A stretch of DNA of 64,000 nt from Pseudochryseolinea flava (GCF_003286915.1 NZ_QMFY01000014.1:1-64000); one strand, 5' to 3'. Counted from the stretch's first letter, positions 26,111-34,550 are shown. Numbers and translations are program-made. The notes: generated from the sequence alone by a model not told the origin.

Positions 26111-28349
26111 TAAGTAATTCGTCGAAATGGATTGGCAGTTTGTAGATGCGTTTCCCAGTAGCGTGAAATATGGCGTTAGTGATCGCCGCGGGCATTGCGA
26201 TGAGCCCGATCTCGCCCACACCTTTTACGCCAAGCTCATTGATGAGTTCGTCCTTCTCTTCAACAAATACTACATCAAAATCATGAACGTCGGCATGCAC
26301 GGGGATGTGATATTCGGCAAGGTTAGGGTTCATATATTTTCCTAGCGTACTATCAAGAATAGTTTCCTCTCTTAGCGCTTTACTCAGGCTCCAAACCATT
26401 GAGCCAAGTATTTGACTGCGGGCTGTCTTGGGATTGATAATTTTTCCTGCGGCAACGGCTGTGACAGCACGGGTGACATTGATTGTTTTTAATTCTCGAT
26501 CAATTTCAACTTCTACAAATGCTGCGCTGTGTGTTGCCTTACTATACTTTCTGAGTTTCAAAAGGTGCGGCTTGCCCATGTTGGTTGTTTTGATTGCGCG
26601 CCCTTTATTGGCCACAATAATTTCTTCCAAAGAAATCGAAACCGACGGTTCGTGCTTGACCATCATCTTTCCGCCCCGAAATACAATGGCGTCATCTTGG
26701 AAAACGTGAAATGGTGAATTAGCGAGTGCCTTCACTTTCTTGATCAGCTTTTTTTTAAGTGCTTTGGCTGCTACCACGATGGCCACGCCTGTAGAAGCGG
26801 TGATTGCTGAACCCCCTTGGAACATAGAAAAAGGTTGCTTACTGTCTCCATAAACAAAACTGACGTCCTGAATCGACAAACCAAATTCGTCGGCAGCGAT
26901 TTGTGTCATGACGGTGAGCGTACCTGTACCGATGTCGGTTGTTGCGTTACTGATAAGGAGTTTCCCTTGACTTGAGATGCTTGCTTCAACACGGGCAGGA
27001 AATTGATAGGCGTCCCAGATTCCAGACGCCATGCCATAACCAATAAGTTTGTTGCCCTTGCTCATGCTACCGGGAATCGGATTTCTCTGATGCCAGCCAA
27101 ATTTTTCAGCACCTTTGATGTAGCACTCGCGCAGCGCTTTACTTGTAAAAGGCTTTTCTGATTCAGGATCCATTTCGGCGTAGTTTCTCAGCCTGAACTC
27201 CAACGGGTCGACGTTCAGTTTGAAAGCAAGTTCATCCATCGTACACTCAATGGCATGCATACCTGTTGAGCCGCCAGGTGCGCGCATGTCAATAGGTGAG
27301 TGAAGACATAATGGTACAAGCTTGTATTCGAAATGCGTATTTTCCGCTGGGTATAGTCGATTACTCCACGATGAGACAATTTCTATATTGTCCTCATACA
27401 AGGACGTTTCTCCAATGGCTGCATGAGACAACCCAGTTACCATGCCTTCTTTATCTGCACTGAACTTTAATATCTGATGCGCTTGCGGTCGATGACTAAA
27501 CGAGAACATTTGTTTTCTTTCAAGGGTCAACCGAACATTTCGTTTGAGTTCCAGTGCAGCCATAGCGCAAAGAAATAGTTGATACTGCGGACGCAGCCCT
27601 GAGCCGAAGGCGCCACCTACATACGGAGCCAATACGCGCACATCTTTATAATGAAGGCCGAACACGTTAGCCACATAAACTTGGTTGTTAACTGTTCCTT
27701 GAGTTTTGTCGTAAATCGTCAGTTTACCGTCGCCTTCATAGACAACGGTAGTAGCAAATAACTCGATGGGATTGTGATGCTCAGTGCCGTGAATAAATTC
27801 AGTTGAAACTTTAAATGGCGATTGCTCATACGCTTTTTCAAAATCGCCTTTAGGTTTTGGCGGTGGTGGTTTAAGCGCTGTGGCTAAACCTTTTTTTGGT
27901 TCCCGAGCTCGACCAAGATTTTTTTCAAGATCAGTTTCGAACGGTTGTTCTTCATATTTTATTTTAACGAGCGTTGAAGCATATCGTGCCGTTTCAAAAT
28001 CGGTGGCGACGACAAGTGCAATAGGCTGACCATGAAATTTTATGTCACCGTTCTGGAGCGGCTTAAATACTTTTCCGGGTGGGGCATCCATATCGGCGTG
28101 CTTCAGATCCAGTGACGCATAATCAGGGCGATTCTCATGGGTGAAAATTGCAATGACGCCATTGTAACTTTTAGCATCGCTTACATCGATGCTGACGATC
28201 TTGCCTTTTGTGATCGTACTATTGACGACGTAGCCGTAAAGTAAATTAGGAACTTGATAGTCTCCAGCGTACGCCGCTTCACCGGTCACTTTTGCTTTCC
28301 CCTCCAGGCGACTAAGAGGCTTTCCGACCGCGTTATTATCTTGTGTCAT
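26094..28349 (-). CDS. Molybdopterin subunit of a xanthine-dehydrogenase-family oxidoreductase
   Basis: A 751-aa catalytic subunit binding the molybdenum cofactor. Landmarks: GGAFGSGLRPQYQ, DMRAPGGSTGMHAIECTMDELA, DIGTGTLTVMTQIAADEFG, and GVKGVGEIG with the expected active-site Glu at residue 713. It ends a three-gene operon with FAD and 2Fe-2S subunits. The trio resembles the PaoABC aldehyde oxidase: the FAD subunit carries an extra four-Cys cluster loop, seen in PaoB. Substrates are likely aldehydes or aromatic heterocycles. No export signal is present. Confidence 0.93.
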   Translation of the reverse strand: MTQDNNAVGKPLSRLEGKAKVTGEAAYAGDYQVPNLLYGYVVNSTITKGKIVSIDVSDAKSYNGVIAIFTHENRPDYASLDLKHADMDAPPGKVFKPLQNGDIKFHGQPIALVVATDFETARYASTLVKIKYEEQPFETDLEKNLGRAREPKKGLATALKPPPPKPKGDFEKAYEQSPFKVSTEFIHGTEHHNPIELFATTVVYEGDGKLTIYDKTQGTVNNQVYVANVFGLHYKDVRVLAPYVGGAFGSGLRPQYQLFLCAMAALELKRNVRLTLERKQMFSFSHRPQAHQILKFSADKEGMVTGLSHAAIGETSLYEDNIEIVSSWSNRLYPAENTHFEYKLVPLCLHSPIDMRAPGGSTGMHAIECTMDELAFKLNVDPLEFRLRNYAEMDPESEKPFTSKALRECYIKGAEKFGWHQRNPIPGSMSKGNKLIGYGMASGIWDAYQFPARVEASISSQGKLLISNATTDIGTGTLTVMTQIAADEFGLSIQDVSFVYGDSKQPFSMFQGGSAITASTGVAIVVAAKALKKKLIKKVKALANSPFHVFQDDAIVFRGGKMMVKHEPSVSISLEEIIVANKGRAIKTTNMGKPHLLKLRKYSKATHSAAFVEVEIDRELKTINVTRAVTAVAAGKIINPKTARSQILGSMVWSLSKALREETILDSTLGKYMNPNLAEYHIPVHADVHDFDVVFVEEKDELINELGVKGVGEIGLIAMPAAITNAIFHATGKRIYKLPIHFDELLKDRIA

Positions 28350-28378
28350 CGATAAGTTGTTGTTAGGTGATGCTGCTG

Positions 28379-29392
28379 TTATGATGGTTGCGCGCCAGGT
28401 TTTTGTATGCTGGGATTCAATGCCATTGCTGCATTACGTACAATTGCACGCTTTGCCAATTCGATTTTAAATTTGTTGAATTTAAAACCTTGTGCGCCAC
28501 TTAGAATAATCGCTGCGGCGCTTTCAAAAGTCTTTTCAGTGGCTTGTTTTTCACGTAAGAAGTCTTCTGCCTCACGGATGCGCCATGGCTTATGCGCGAC
28601 ACCGCCCAAGGCTATTCGAGCATCTTTGATTATTGACCCTTCAAGCTCAAGACCAGTTGCCACCGACACAAGAGCAAAAGCATAAGAATTTCTATCCCTG
28701 ATTTTTAAGTAGGAGTAATTTGAGGCGAATCCTTTATGCGGGAGATCAATGGATGTAATGATTTCTCCGTGACCTAGCGTATTGTCGAGTTCAGGTGTAT
28801 CCTCAGGCAAACGATGAAAATCAGTAAACGGTACGCAGCGACTGCTTTTCTGTCCAGCGATGTTCACGCGCGCGTCGAGTGCAGCAAGTGCTACACACAT
28901 GTCCGAAGGAAATACAGCGATACAATGCTTACTCGTGCCGAGGATTGCATGCATGCGATTGTAGCCATCAATTGCGGGACACCCAGAACCAGGGTTTCGC
29001 TTGTTACAAGGGGAATCGGGGTCGTAAAAATAATAGCAACGTGTTCGCTGTAGTAAGTTGCCTCCATTAGTTGCCATGTTTCTAATTTGCCCGGACGCGC
29101 CCGCTAGAATTGCTTTGGCGAGAAGCGGATAACGGTTTTCAATGAGCGGGTGATAAGCTGTTGATGCATTCGTCGCAAATGCACTAAGCCGGACACCGCT
29201 ATCAATTTCCTGAACTGTTATGTTGTTGCCGGTGTGGTTGAGATCTATTAGGGCGGATGGGTTGGTAAGGTTATATTTCCAAAGATCAATAAGATTAGTG
29301 CCACCGGCTACAAAAGCAGCATTAGGAATGGATACGATAAGCTCACGTGCCGCTTCGATTCCTTTTGGTTTGAAATAATCAAAGTTATTCAT
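28379..29392 (-). CDS. FAD/4Fe-4S subunit of the molybdenum hydroxylase
   Basis: A 337-aa flavin subunit, counted from the ATG at 29392 (MNNFDYF), which overlaps the 2Fe-2S stop by 8 bases; a longer frame to 29425 exists. The FAD-binding motifs are FVAGGTNLIDLWKY and GASGQIRNMATNGGNLLQRT. Cys119, Cys129, Cys138 and Cys157 frame an inserted loop with CNKRNPGSGC, which in PaoB-type subunits holds a 4Fe-4S cluster absent from ordinary xanthine dehydrogenases. It passes electrons between FAD and the partner subunits. Confidence 0.93.
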   Translation of the reverse strand: MNNFDYFKPKGIEAARELIVSIPNAAFVAGGTNLIDLWKYNLTNPSALIDLNHTGNNITVQEIDSGVRLSAFATNASTAYHPLIENRYPLLAKAILAGASGQIRNMATNGGNLLQRTRCYYFYDPDSPCNKRNPGSGCPAIDGYNRMHAILGTSKHCIAVFPSDMCVALAALDARVNIAGQKSSRCVPFTDFHRLPEDTPELDNTLGHGEIITSIDLPHKGFASNYSYLKIRDRNSYAFALVSVATGLELEGSIIKDARIALGGVAHKPWRIREAEDFLREKQATEKTFESAAAIILSGAQGFKFNKFKIELAKRAIVRNAAMALNPSIQKPGAQPS

Positions 29393-29897
29393 GTGATAAT
29401 CCTCCGTGTATTTCCATGATTGCATCGATTATCCCAATGTTGGCGCCACATCGGCAAAGGTTTCCGCTCATAAGATCTTTGACTTCTTCACGTGTCTTCG
29501 CCTTACCTTCTGCTAACATGCCGATAGCACTACAGATTTGGCCAGGCGTACAGTAGCCGCATTGAAAAGCATCATGATCAATGAATGCTTGCTGAAGAGG
29601 GTGTAACTTTTGGCCCTCGGAAACACCCTCAATAGTCACGACTTCGGCTCCGTTTTTCATTATTGCTAATGTCATGCAACTTAGTATCCTTTTGCCGTCA
29701 CACAGTATTGTACAAGCACCACATTGTCCATGATCACATCCTTTCTTTGTTCCCGTGAGATTCAGACGATCTCTTAGTGCATCGAGTAGCGATACCCATG
29801 GCGATATTTCGAGTTCATACATTCGCTTGTTGACATTGAGCTGAATTCTTGGCATACGCTTAATTGATATCGCTTTAGTCTTTAAAGATGATGCCAC
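29385..29897 (-). CDS. 2Fe-2S subunit of the molybdenum hydroxylase
   Basis: A 170-aa protein with two 2Fe-2S sites. The ferredoxin-like domain has C54, C59, C62 and C74 (CDHGQCGAC), and the helical domain has C113, C116, C148 and C150 (CGYC and CRC). Unlike the E. coli periplasmic counterpart PaoA, no twin-arginine signal is visible, so the complex is probably cytoplasmic. An internal ATG at 29855 (MPRIQLNV) is a possible start. First gene of the operon. Confidence 0.92.
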   Translation of the reverse strand: MASSLKTKAISIKRMPRIQLNVNKRMYELEISPWVSLLDALRDRLNLTGTKKGCDHGQCGACTILCDGKRILSCMTLAIMKNGAEVVTIEGVSEGQKLHPLQQAFIDHDAFQCGYCTPGQICSAIGMLAEGKAKTREEVKDLMSGNLCRCGANIGIIDAIMEIHGGLSHE

Positions 29898-30353
29898 CCT
29901 GTCTGGTCGAGTTCTCCATCAGCGTATTCTATATAAGGGACGGGAATATTGATCGGTTTCAGCGGGAATGATTCGTTACCGAACGAGCAGTTAACGGAAT
30001 TGGAGTGCTTATTCGATATGCACTGTGGAGAGGATTAGTAATAAATATTTGACTGAAACGATTCCATCATTTCTTTTTGTTGCGTAGCCCGACCACACAA
30101 CAAGAACGGTTTAAACGCGCTGATAATTGGTGGTCAACTGCGTAAGGCCCGATCTAAATTTCTGTTCTCGTTTTCCCATCAGAAATAATTCTGTCACTAG
30201 TTACTTCGGTCGTCGAATGCGTGGCCTTGTCAAAAGACTACGGCATAAATTTCTTTGTGCCTTCGGCTCAATGTCTTGTTCAAATTTATTCCGTTTCCTT
30301 TTGACAAGGCTGACGACCTTTGTGTGGATGCGCCATAATTAATTCTTACAATT
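29898..30353. other. Intergenic region between divergent units
   Basis: Contains the promoter region of the oxidase operon (minus strand) and of the RadC-like gene (plus strand). No strong promoter match, repeat or credible frame is seen; a 71-codon frame at 30127-30342 looks accidental. It marks the left edge of the accessory cassette. Confidence 0.5.
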
Positions 30354-30821
30354 ATGGAAAACACGAACGTCAACCCATTACTTCAAATCTCGGAAATCAC
30401 CTTACAGTATTATCCAAAGGTAAAGGCTTCATCCAGGCCTCGCATCACGAGCTCCGCAGACGCAGCGAATTTGTTTCGGCAATCCTGGGACGACGGAAAT
30501 ATTGAATTGCTCGAACAGTTTAAAGTCATGTTTCTTAATCGTGCCAACAAGGTTATCGGTATCCTCAAAATATCACAAGGTGGTATCGCTGGAACTGTTG
30601 CTGATCCGAAACTGATATTTGCTGCTGCATTAAAATCTGGCGCTTGCGGGTTGATTCTTGCGCATAATCATCCTTCGGGTAACTTGACAGCAAGTCAAGC
30701 TGATATCAACCTCACTCAAAAACTTTGCGACGGCGGTAAGCTCCTGGAAGTTCAGGTACTTGATCACATTATTCTCACACAGGAGTCATACTATTCATTT
30801 GCCGATGAGGGTTTACTATAA
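30354..30821 (+). CDS. RadC-like JAB/MPN domain protein
   Basis: A 155-aa protein consisting of the RadC JAB domain only; the helix-hairpin-helix part of full RadC is absent. The JAMM signature is complete: E54, then H104-N-H106-P-S-G, S114 and D117. Stand-alone RadC/JAB proteins are frequent on Bacteroidetes mobile elements and in variable islands, with unproven roles in DNA metabolism or anti-restriction. It opens the accessory cassette that includes the SRAP gene. Confidence 0.85.
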   Translation: MENTNVNPLLQISEITLQYYPKVKASSRPRITSSADAANLFRQSWDDGNIELLEQFKVMFLNRANKVIGILKISQGGIAGTVADPKLIFAAALKSGACGLILAHNHPSGNLTASQADINLTQKLCDGGKLLEVQVLDHIILTQESYYSFADEGLL

Positions 30822-30993
30822 CCCTCATCCACAATAGCCCTTTCCCTAGGTTCAAAACTCGTTGAGTGCTTTACACCCAATCGCCTTGCGATAAGTTTTT
30901 ATCTCCAAATACGCCGAGTGCTGCGATTTATTTCGCGTCGTGTGGTCGGCGTGTAGCGATTTTTTCACCGCAAATGTGGTAAATTCATTAAAA

Positions 30994-31022
30994 TGTCAAT
31001 ACTATTTTAAATAGTATTGACA
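30994..31022. promoter_or_regulatory. 29-bp perfect palindrome, probable operator
   Basis: Two 14-base arms (TGTCAATACTATTT at 30994-31007, AAATAGTATTGACA at 31009-31022) around a central T. The right arm contains the -33 TTG (31017-31019) of the next promoter, so a bound dimer would block RNA polymerase. No T-run follows, and the next gene starts 28 bases on. The position argues for a repressor operator rather than a terminator. Confidence 0.65.
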
Positions 31023-31047
31023 ACTAATAATATTAGTAATAGTTTTG
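31017..31047 (+). promoter_or_regulatory. Promoter of the SRAP operon, leaderless
   Basis: TTG (31017-31019), a 20-base spacer and TAGTTTTG (31040-31047) exactly match the Bacteroidetes -33/-7 layout. The ATG at 31051 starts 3 bases after the box, so the mRNA probably has almost no leader. A 6-bp inverted repeat (ACTAAT/ATTAGT, 31023-31037) lies in the spacer. Confidence 0.65.
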
Positions 31048-31050
31048 AGC

Positions 31051-31254
31051 ATGGAATTCAATAAGACGATTTTGGCGAGTTGGATTTTATCAGGGTACAG
31101 GCACATCCATTATCAAGCGTTTGGTGATTATGCTGTGGTATCGACAGATTTGTTGCTGTTGTCAACCGATAGTTATCTGATTTCGATATCAGATCTACAA
31201 GCGCTCGAAATGGCACAGGGAATAGATAATTTTAAGATATATGTGTTATCATAA
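31051..31254 (+). CDS. Small protein co-operonic with SRAP
   Basis: A 67-aa protein with a central GDYAVVSTDLLLLSTDSYLISISD pattern (compact mixed alpha/beta). I do not recognise the family. The ATG at 31051 is favoured over an upstream TTG because the promoter box ends at 31047. Its end overlaps the SRAP gene by 14 bases, so the two are co-translated. A role linked to the DNA-damage function of SRAP is inferred from this coupling. Confidence 0.6.
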   Translation: MEFNKTILASWILSGYRHIHYQAFGDYAVVSTDLLLLSTDSYLISISDLQALEMAQGIDNFKIYVLS

Positions 31255-31987
31255 ATCATTAAAAGTAAAACTTGAGAAGCTTGCTGAATATTATCAAGCG
31301 GAGTATGATAAAACCATGAGTGAGCTTTATGGTGATAATCCAATTTCTTATCATGAAAATGGATTCGATTTCAAAGCAACGCCGATTGTTACAGCGGGTG
31401 TTCCAAACGCATTACAGAATTTTAATTGGGGACTGGTTCCCTTTTGGGTGAAGGACGCAGCCGGAGGAACAAAACTTCGTGTGTCGACCCTCAATTGTAT
31501 CAGCGAAGAAATGTATGATAAGCCGTCGTTTAGGGATTCGGCAAAGGAAGGGAAACGTTGCTTGATACCAAGCACGGGTTTTTATGAATGGCGATGGATG
31601 GACGAAAAAGGGAAGACCAAGATTCCTTACCACATCCACTTTAAAGATCAGGAATTGTTTTCGATCGCTGGATTATATGCGAAGAATAAGAATATGGGTA
31701 CATCTGGGGATTACCATTCGTATGCAGTTTTGACGACCCGTGCAAATACGCTTATGACTAAAATTCATAATAGTAAAAAGCGAATGCCTGTGATTATTCC
31801 CAAGCAGTATGAAAAAGATTGGCTGAATCCAGCACTTTCAAAGGATGACGTACTAGCGCTTTGTAATGTCGTACATGAAATTGATTTAGATGCGCACACT
31901 ATTTCCAAACGCATCACCGACAAGAAGGAGAGTAGTGATGTGCCGGAAGTGTTGTTGCCGCACGTGTATGAAGAAGTTAGGGACTAG
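31241..31987 (+). CDS. SRAP family protein (HMCES/YedK-like)
   Basis: A 248-aa SOS-response-associated peptidase family protein, which forms a covalent thiazolidine link with abasic sites in single-stranded DNA. The key residues are present: Cys2 exposed after Met removal, N85 (STLNCISEE), E116 (GFYEW) and H176 (MTKIHNSKKRMPVI). The usual Ala/Arg after the Asn is replaced by Cys. It overlaps the 67-aa gene and shares its palindrome-controlled promoter, suggesting damage-induced expression. Confidence 0.93.
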   Translation: MCYHKSLKVKLEKLAEYYQAEYDKTMSELYGDNPISYHENGFDFKATPIVTAGVPNALQNFNWGLVPFWVKDAAGGTKLRVSTLNCISEEMYDKPSFRDSAKEGKRCLIPSTGFYEWRWMDEKGKTKIPYHIHFKDQELFSIAGLYAKNKNMGTSGDYHSYAVLTTRANTLMTKIHNSKKRMPVIIPKQYEKDWLNPALSKDDVLALCNVVHEIDLDAHTISKRITDKKESSDVPEVLLPHVYEEVRD

Positions 31988-32001
31988 GGGAGGCGTGATG
32001 T

Positions 32002-32394
32002 ATGGAGAATTCGGATGGTCGTTTTAGAGGTGTAAGAGAACTAACGTTGTTGCCGGATGATATAGGAGAAGTCATGACACCGAGTGATTGTGCTAAGGCA
32101 TTCGATTACTTGGAGGGCGTCTTGCATATATCCCGCAATTGGCGAATGGACTTTGAACAGGAATTTTTGGCTCAGCCGCATGCCGTGAGTAAGCAGGAGT
32201 TTTTTATTCGTTTCACAGCAAAACATATCGATCCCCACTTGTGTGTGTTACTTCAGCGAAAGCAATCGCCTGTTCAATCACTGCTTCGCTTTCTTCTCAG
32301 AGATAGGATCGCTCAAAAAAAAACGAAAGGGATAGGGAGGCCGAACGATTATTACCTAAACCTTCTCGAGAAGAGACGAAAAACGCAGCGCTAA
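32002..32394 (+). CDS. Uncharacterised soluble protein
   Basis: A 130-aa basic protein of mostly helical appearance, with LLRFLLRDRIAQKKTKG near the C-terminus and a highly basic tail. No family recognised. A good ribosome site (GGGGAGG at 31987-31993) lies before the ATG and 14 bases separate it from the SRAP stop, so it is probably in the same operon. The basic tail could bind nucleic acid, which is speculative. Confidence 0.6.
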   Translation: MENSDGRFRGVRELTLLPDDIGEVMTPSDCAKAFDYLEGVLHISRNWRMDFEQEFLAQPHAVSKQEFFIRFTAKHIDPHLCVLLQRKQSPVQSLLRFLLRDRIAQKKTKGIGRPNDYYLNLLEKRRKTQR

Positions 32395-32399
32395 AAACT

Positions 32400-32621
32400 T
32401 TGGGCGGTGCTATTTTATACGTCCTGTTAAGGTACCATGAGCGCGAACTGGGCGGAAATGACTGGGAAAGATTCTGTGGCTGGATTGATCATGATCTTCA
32501 TGCGCCTTATTGTATAACATATGATCATAAAGGTTTTGTGTTTAGTAATCAAAAATTGAGTGTGAACTATGTTCATGAATCCGGTAAAGTTCCAAGGACG
32601 ATCCACATACAGGCGCACTGA
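32400..32621 (+). CDS. Possible small protein
   Basis: A 73-codon frame starting with TTG six bases after the preceding stop. The sequence WERFCGWIDHDLHAPYCITYDHKGFVF has a protein-like composition. The opposite strand carries an overlapping 63-codon frame that looks weaker. The start codon is uncertain and no family is recognised. Confidence 0.35.
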   Translation: MGGAILYVLLRYHERELGGNDWERFCGWIDHDLHAPYCITYDHKGFVFSNQKLSVNYVHESGKVPRTIHIQAH

Positions 32622-32668
32622 GATGTTAATATTCAGAATTTTTCAAGCTATTCTAATTATTGTTGATA

Positions 32669-33343
32669 ATGAAAACTGTTGTTACTGCATTTGGTGAAAA
32701 GAAAATAGAGGACTGGGACGCAGCGTTAATCTCTATTCAACTAAGGCAAATATTGCAAGAGGTGCGCGCTGGGTTGATCGATAAGTTGCTGGCGGATAGT
32801 TTACAAAAATATATATCAACAACATTAAGTTTTACCGCCGACGCATCTGCGTTGTTAGAAATTAAAGGACGGTTGCTGTCGTTGCGCAATGCTGGTATCG
32901 ACATGGAGAATTACCGATCGGTTCTAAACGCTGTTTTGGAAAAAGAATGTACGTATATTGACACCGCGTTTGCTTATGCTGAGATTGATCATGTGATCAA
33001 ATTATCGATGCAGCCAGCGTTATATAAACATATGAGTACTTATTCTTTTGATGATATAGATTTGATACAATCAGTCCGACGCGGACTGATTGCTAAAATT
33101 TTGACCGAGCCTGGCATTAAAGATTATGTGCATTCTACGTACAATGCGCGATTAAACGATCATGCTAAGCTACACTATTTGCTCGATGAGCTCCGGAATT
33201 ATTTCTACAATACACCCATTGACTACGCGAAGATGCTTGACAAGTTCAAGCGGCAGAAGTATGAGAAGATTTCTGACGCTTGTCAAGAAATTTTTGAACT
33301 TGAAGTAGACGCGATTCTTGAAAAGCATTTTGTCCACAGTTAA
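32669..33343 (+). CDS. Protein with an internal tandem duplication
   Basis: A 224-aa soluble, mainly helical protein of unknown family. It contains two related units: about residues 32-93 (VRAGLIDKLLADSLQKYIS) and 136-199 (VRRGLIAKILTEPGIKDYV), followed in each by a Leu-rich helix and a conserved ID-x2-(N/A)(Y/K) region. A short spacer separates them. The duplication suggests a two-domain binding protein. It is on the same strand as the SRAP cassette. An earlier in-frame codon at 32660 is less likely than the ATG at 32669. Confidence 0.7.
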   Translation: MKTVVTAFGEKKIEDWDAALISIQLRQILQEVRAGLIDKLLADSLQKYISTTLSFTADASALLEIKGRLLSLRNAGIDMENYRSVLNAVLEKECTYIDTAFAYAEIDHVIKLSMQPALYKHMSTYSFDDIDLIQSVRRGLIAKILTEPGIKDYVHSTYNARLNDHAKLHYLLDELRNYFYNTPIDYAKMLDKFKRQKYEKISDACQEIFELEVDAILEKHFVHS

Positions 33344-33347
33344 TCTC

Positions 33348-33379
33348 TTTTGTAGCAACGGAAATCCCAAAAATCTTTG
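33348..33379 (+). promoter_or_regulatory. Promoter of the GNAT-like gene
   Basis: TTTTG (33348-33352), a 19-base spacer and AATCTTTG (33372-33379, 7 of 8 bases fitting including the T at -7 core) make a good Bacteroidetes promoter, with a leader of about 60 bases. Confidence 0.45.
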
Positions 33380-33445
33380 TCAGGTTTTCCGACGGCCTAT
33401 CTTACCATTTATAAATATCTTGTTGCTGTAAATAACTACACCAAC

Positions 33446-34093
33446 ATGCCCTCCGTCATTCGAAATTCAATTGTCAAGTTGCTGTTTGGGACAATTGTTC
33501 TTGAACTGGAAGACACGAAACGCCAACTCGATCAAGAACGCGCGCAACGCAAGGATCTACAAAATCGCGTGCTCAAGGCATATAGAAGGAATCACGAGCT
33601 GGATGTCCTTATTCAAGAATTCATTAGGAAATCCAAGGATGGTCGTAAGTATTGCAAGATAGTTTCTTCGAAAAAAGATTCGCTCCGAAAATTTGTAATG
33701 ACCATAGATCAATTTCCGAGTAGGGTAGAAGGTGAAATTGAAATCTTCATATTTGATCCGGGACATTATTGCGCTGTAGGTCGCACTTATGCAAGAACGG
33801 TTGATAACCGTTTGGTTATCGAGGAATGTAGTGCATGGCTCGAGAGTGATCACGGTCTTGGAAGTGCGATGATAACAGAACTTGTTGAAGCTGTTAATAT
33901 TTACAATCGTGTTGCCAGTGAACGAGATGGTGTCAAAACCATCCAATCTATCTTCTATCAATTCAAGGAAATGGATTTGGTCCTTACTGGTGCAAATAAG
34001 CTTAGAGGCTTTTTTGAAAAACAGCAATTCACTGTTATGATCAATGAAATCGCTAACACAGGATTTGCGCAAAAAACATTTTCTGTATCCTGA
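33446..34093 (+). CDS. Coiled-coil protein with a GNAT-like C-terminus
   Basis: A 215-aa protein from the ATG at 33446; an upstream frame extension to 33377 overlaps the promoter and is rejected. An N-terminal coiled coil (about residues 12-50, LELEDTKRQLDQERAQRKDLQ) precedes a mixed alpha/beta region. DHGLGSAMITELVEAVN and LRGFFEKQQFTV resemble the acetyl-CoA-binding and following motifs of GNAT acetyltransferases, but the match is weak. A strong terminator follows, closing the cassette. Confidence 0.6.
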   Translation: MPSVIRNSIVKLLFGTIVLELEDTKRQLDQERAQRKDLQNRVLKAYRRNHELDVLIQEFIRKSKDGRKYCKIVSSKKDSLRKFVMTIDQFPSRVEGEIEIFIFDPGHYCAVGRTYARTVDNRLVIEECSAWLESDHGLGSAMITELVEAVNIYNRVASERDGVKTIQSIFYQFKEMDLVLTGANKLRGFFEKQQFTVMINEIANTGFAQKTFSVS

Positions 34094-34103
34094 TGCTGGT
34101 GAA

Positions 34104-34138
34104 AAAATGAGCCGCTCTTGGGCATGGCGGCTCATTTT
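34104..34138. terminator. Bidirectional terminator
   Basis: The 12-bp stem AAAATGAGCCGC/GCGGCTCATTTT (34104-34115 with 34127-34138) lies between the GNAT-like gene and the convergent membrane protein gene. It has A-rich and T-rich flanks for both directions. Confidence 0.75.
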
Positions 34139-34148
34139 GTCGTTTCGT

Positions 34149-34550
34149 TTAAATAACTTCTTTCAGTTTTTTTGCAGACATTGATAAGCACCATACGACT
34201 AACTCAATGGCCGTTATAATAAAGAACACGTGTAAGATGGAAACTCCTCTAAGTTGCAGAAAAATGATGCTCACCAAAACAGGACGAATTATCCACGGCA
34301 AAATGATTATATATGTTCGAAACATGGTCATAAAACTGATCGTAAACCTCCCAAAGTGTTTCGTTTGAATATCCTCGATAGGATAATACATTGCAGCCAC
34401 TAATAAGTGCGCAAGATTTCGGCACTGGGGTTCGATCACACTTCGCCACGAATGCAAGATCACGTGCCAGTCGTTGTGGATAATAATGATGAGTCTTAAT
34501 GTCCTTAATACCCACATGATAACTTGCATCAATTGCTCTAGAAATTCCAT
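34149..34550 (-). CDS. Small membrane protein
   Basis: A 133-aa protein with several hydrophobic stretches (about residues 5-25, 68-98 and 103-122) and a basic C-terminal end. Family not recognised. It is convergent with the GNAT-like gene and shares a terminator with it, which supports it as a transcribed gene. A second frame on the same strand (34249-34515) looks like a shadow. Confidence 0.5.
   Translation of the reverse strand: MEFLEQLMQVIMWVLRTLRLIIIIHNDWHVILHSWRSVIEPQCRNLAHLLVAAMYYPIEDIQTKHFGRFTISFMTMFRTYIIILPWIIRPVLVSIIFLQLRGVSILHVFFIITAIELVVWCLSMSAKKLKEVI

Noticed and set aside
30127-30342. 71-codon frame before the RadC-like gene
   Set aside because: Basic, low-quality composition and position in a promoter region; likely accidental.
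33557-34135. 192-codon antisense frame over the GNAT-like gene
   Set aside because: The plus-strand frame has a promoter, coiled coil and domain-like pattern; the antisense frame ends across the terminator.
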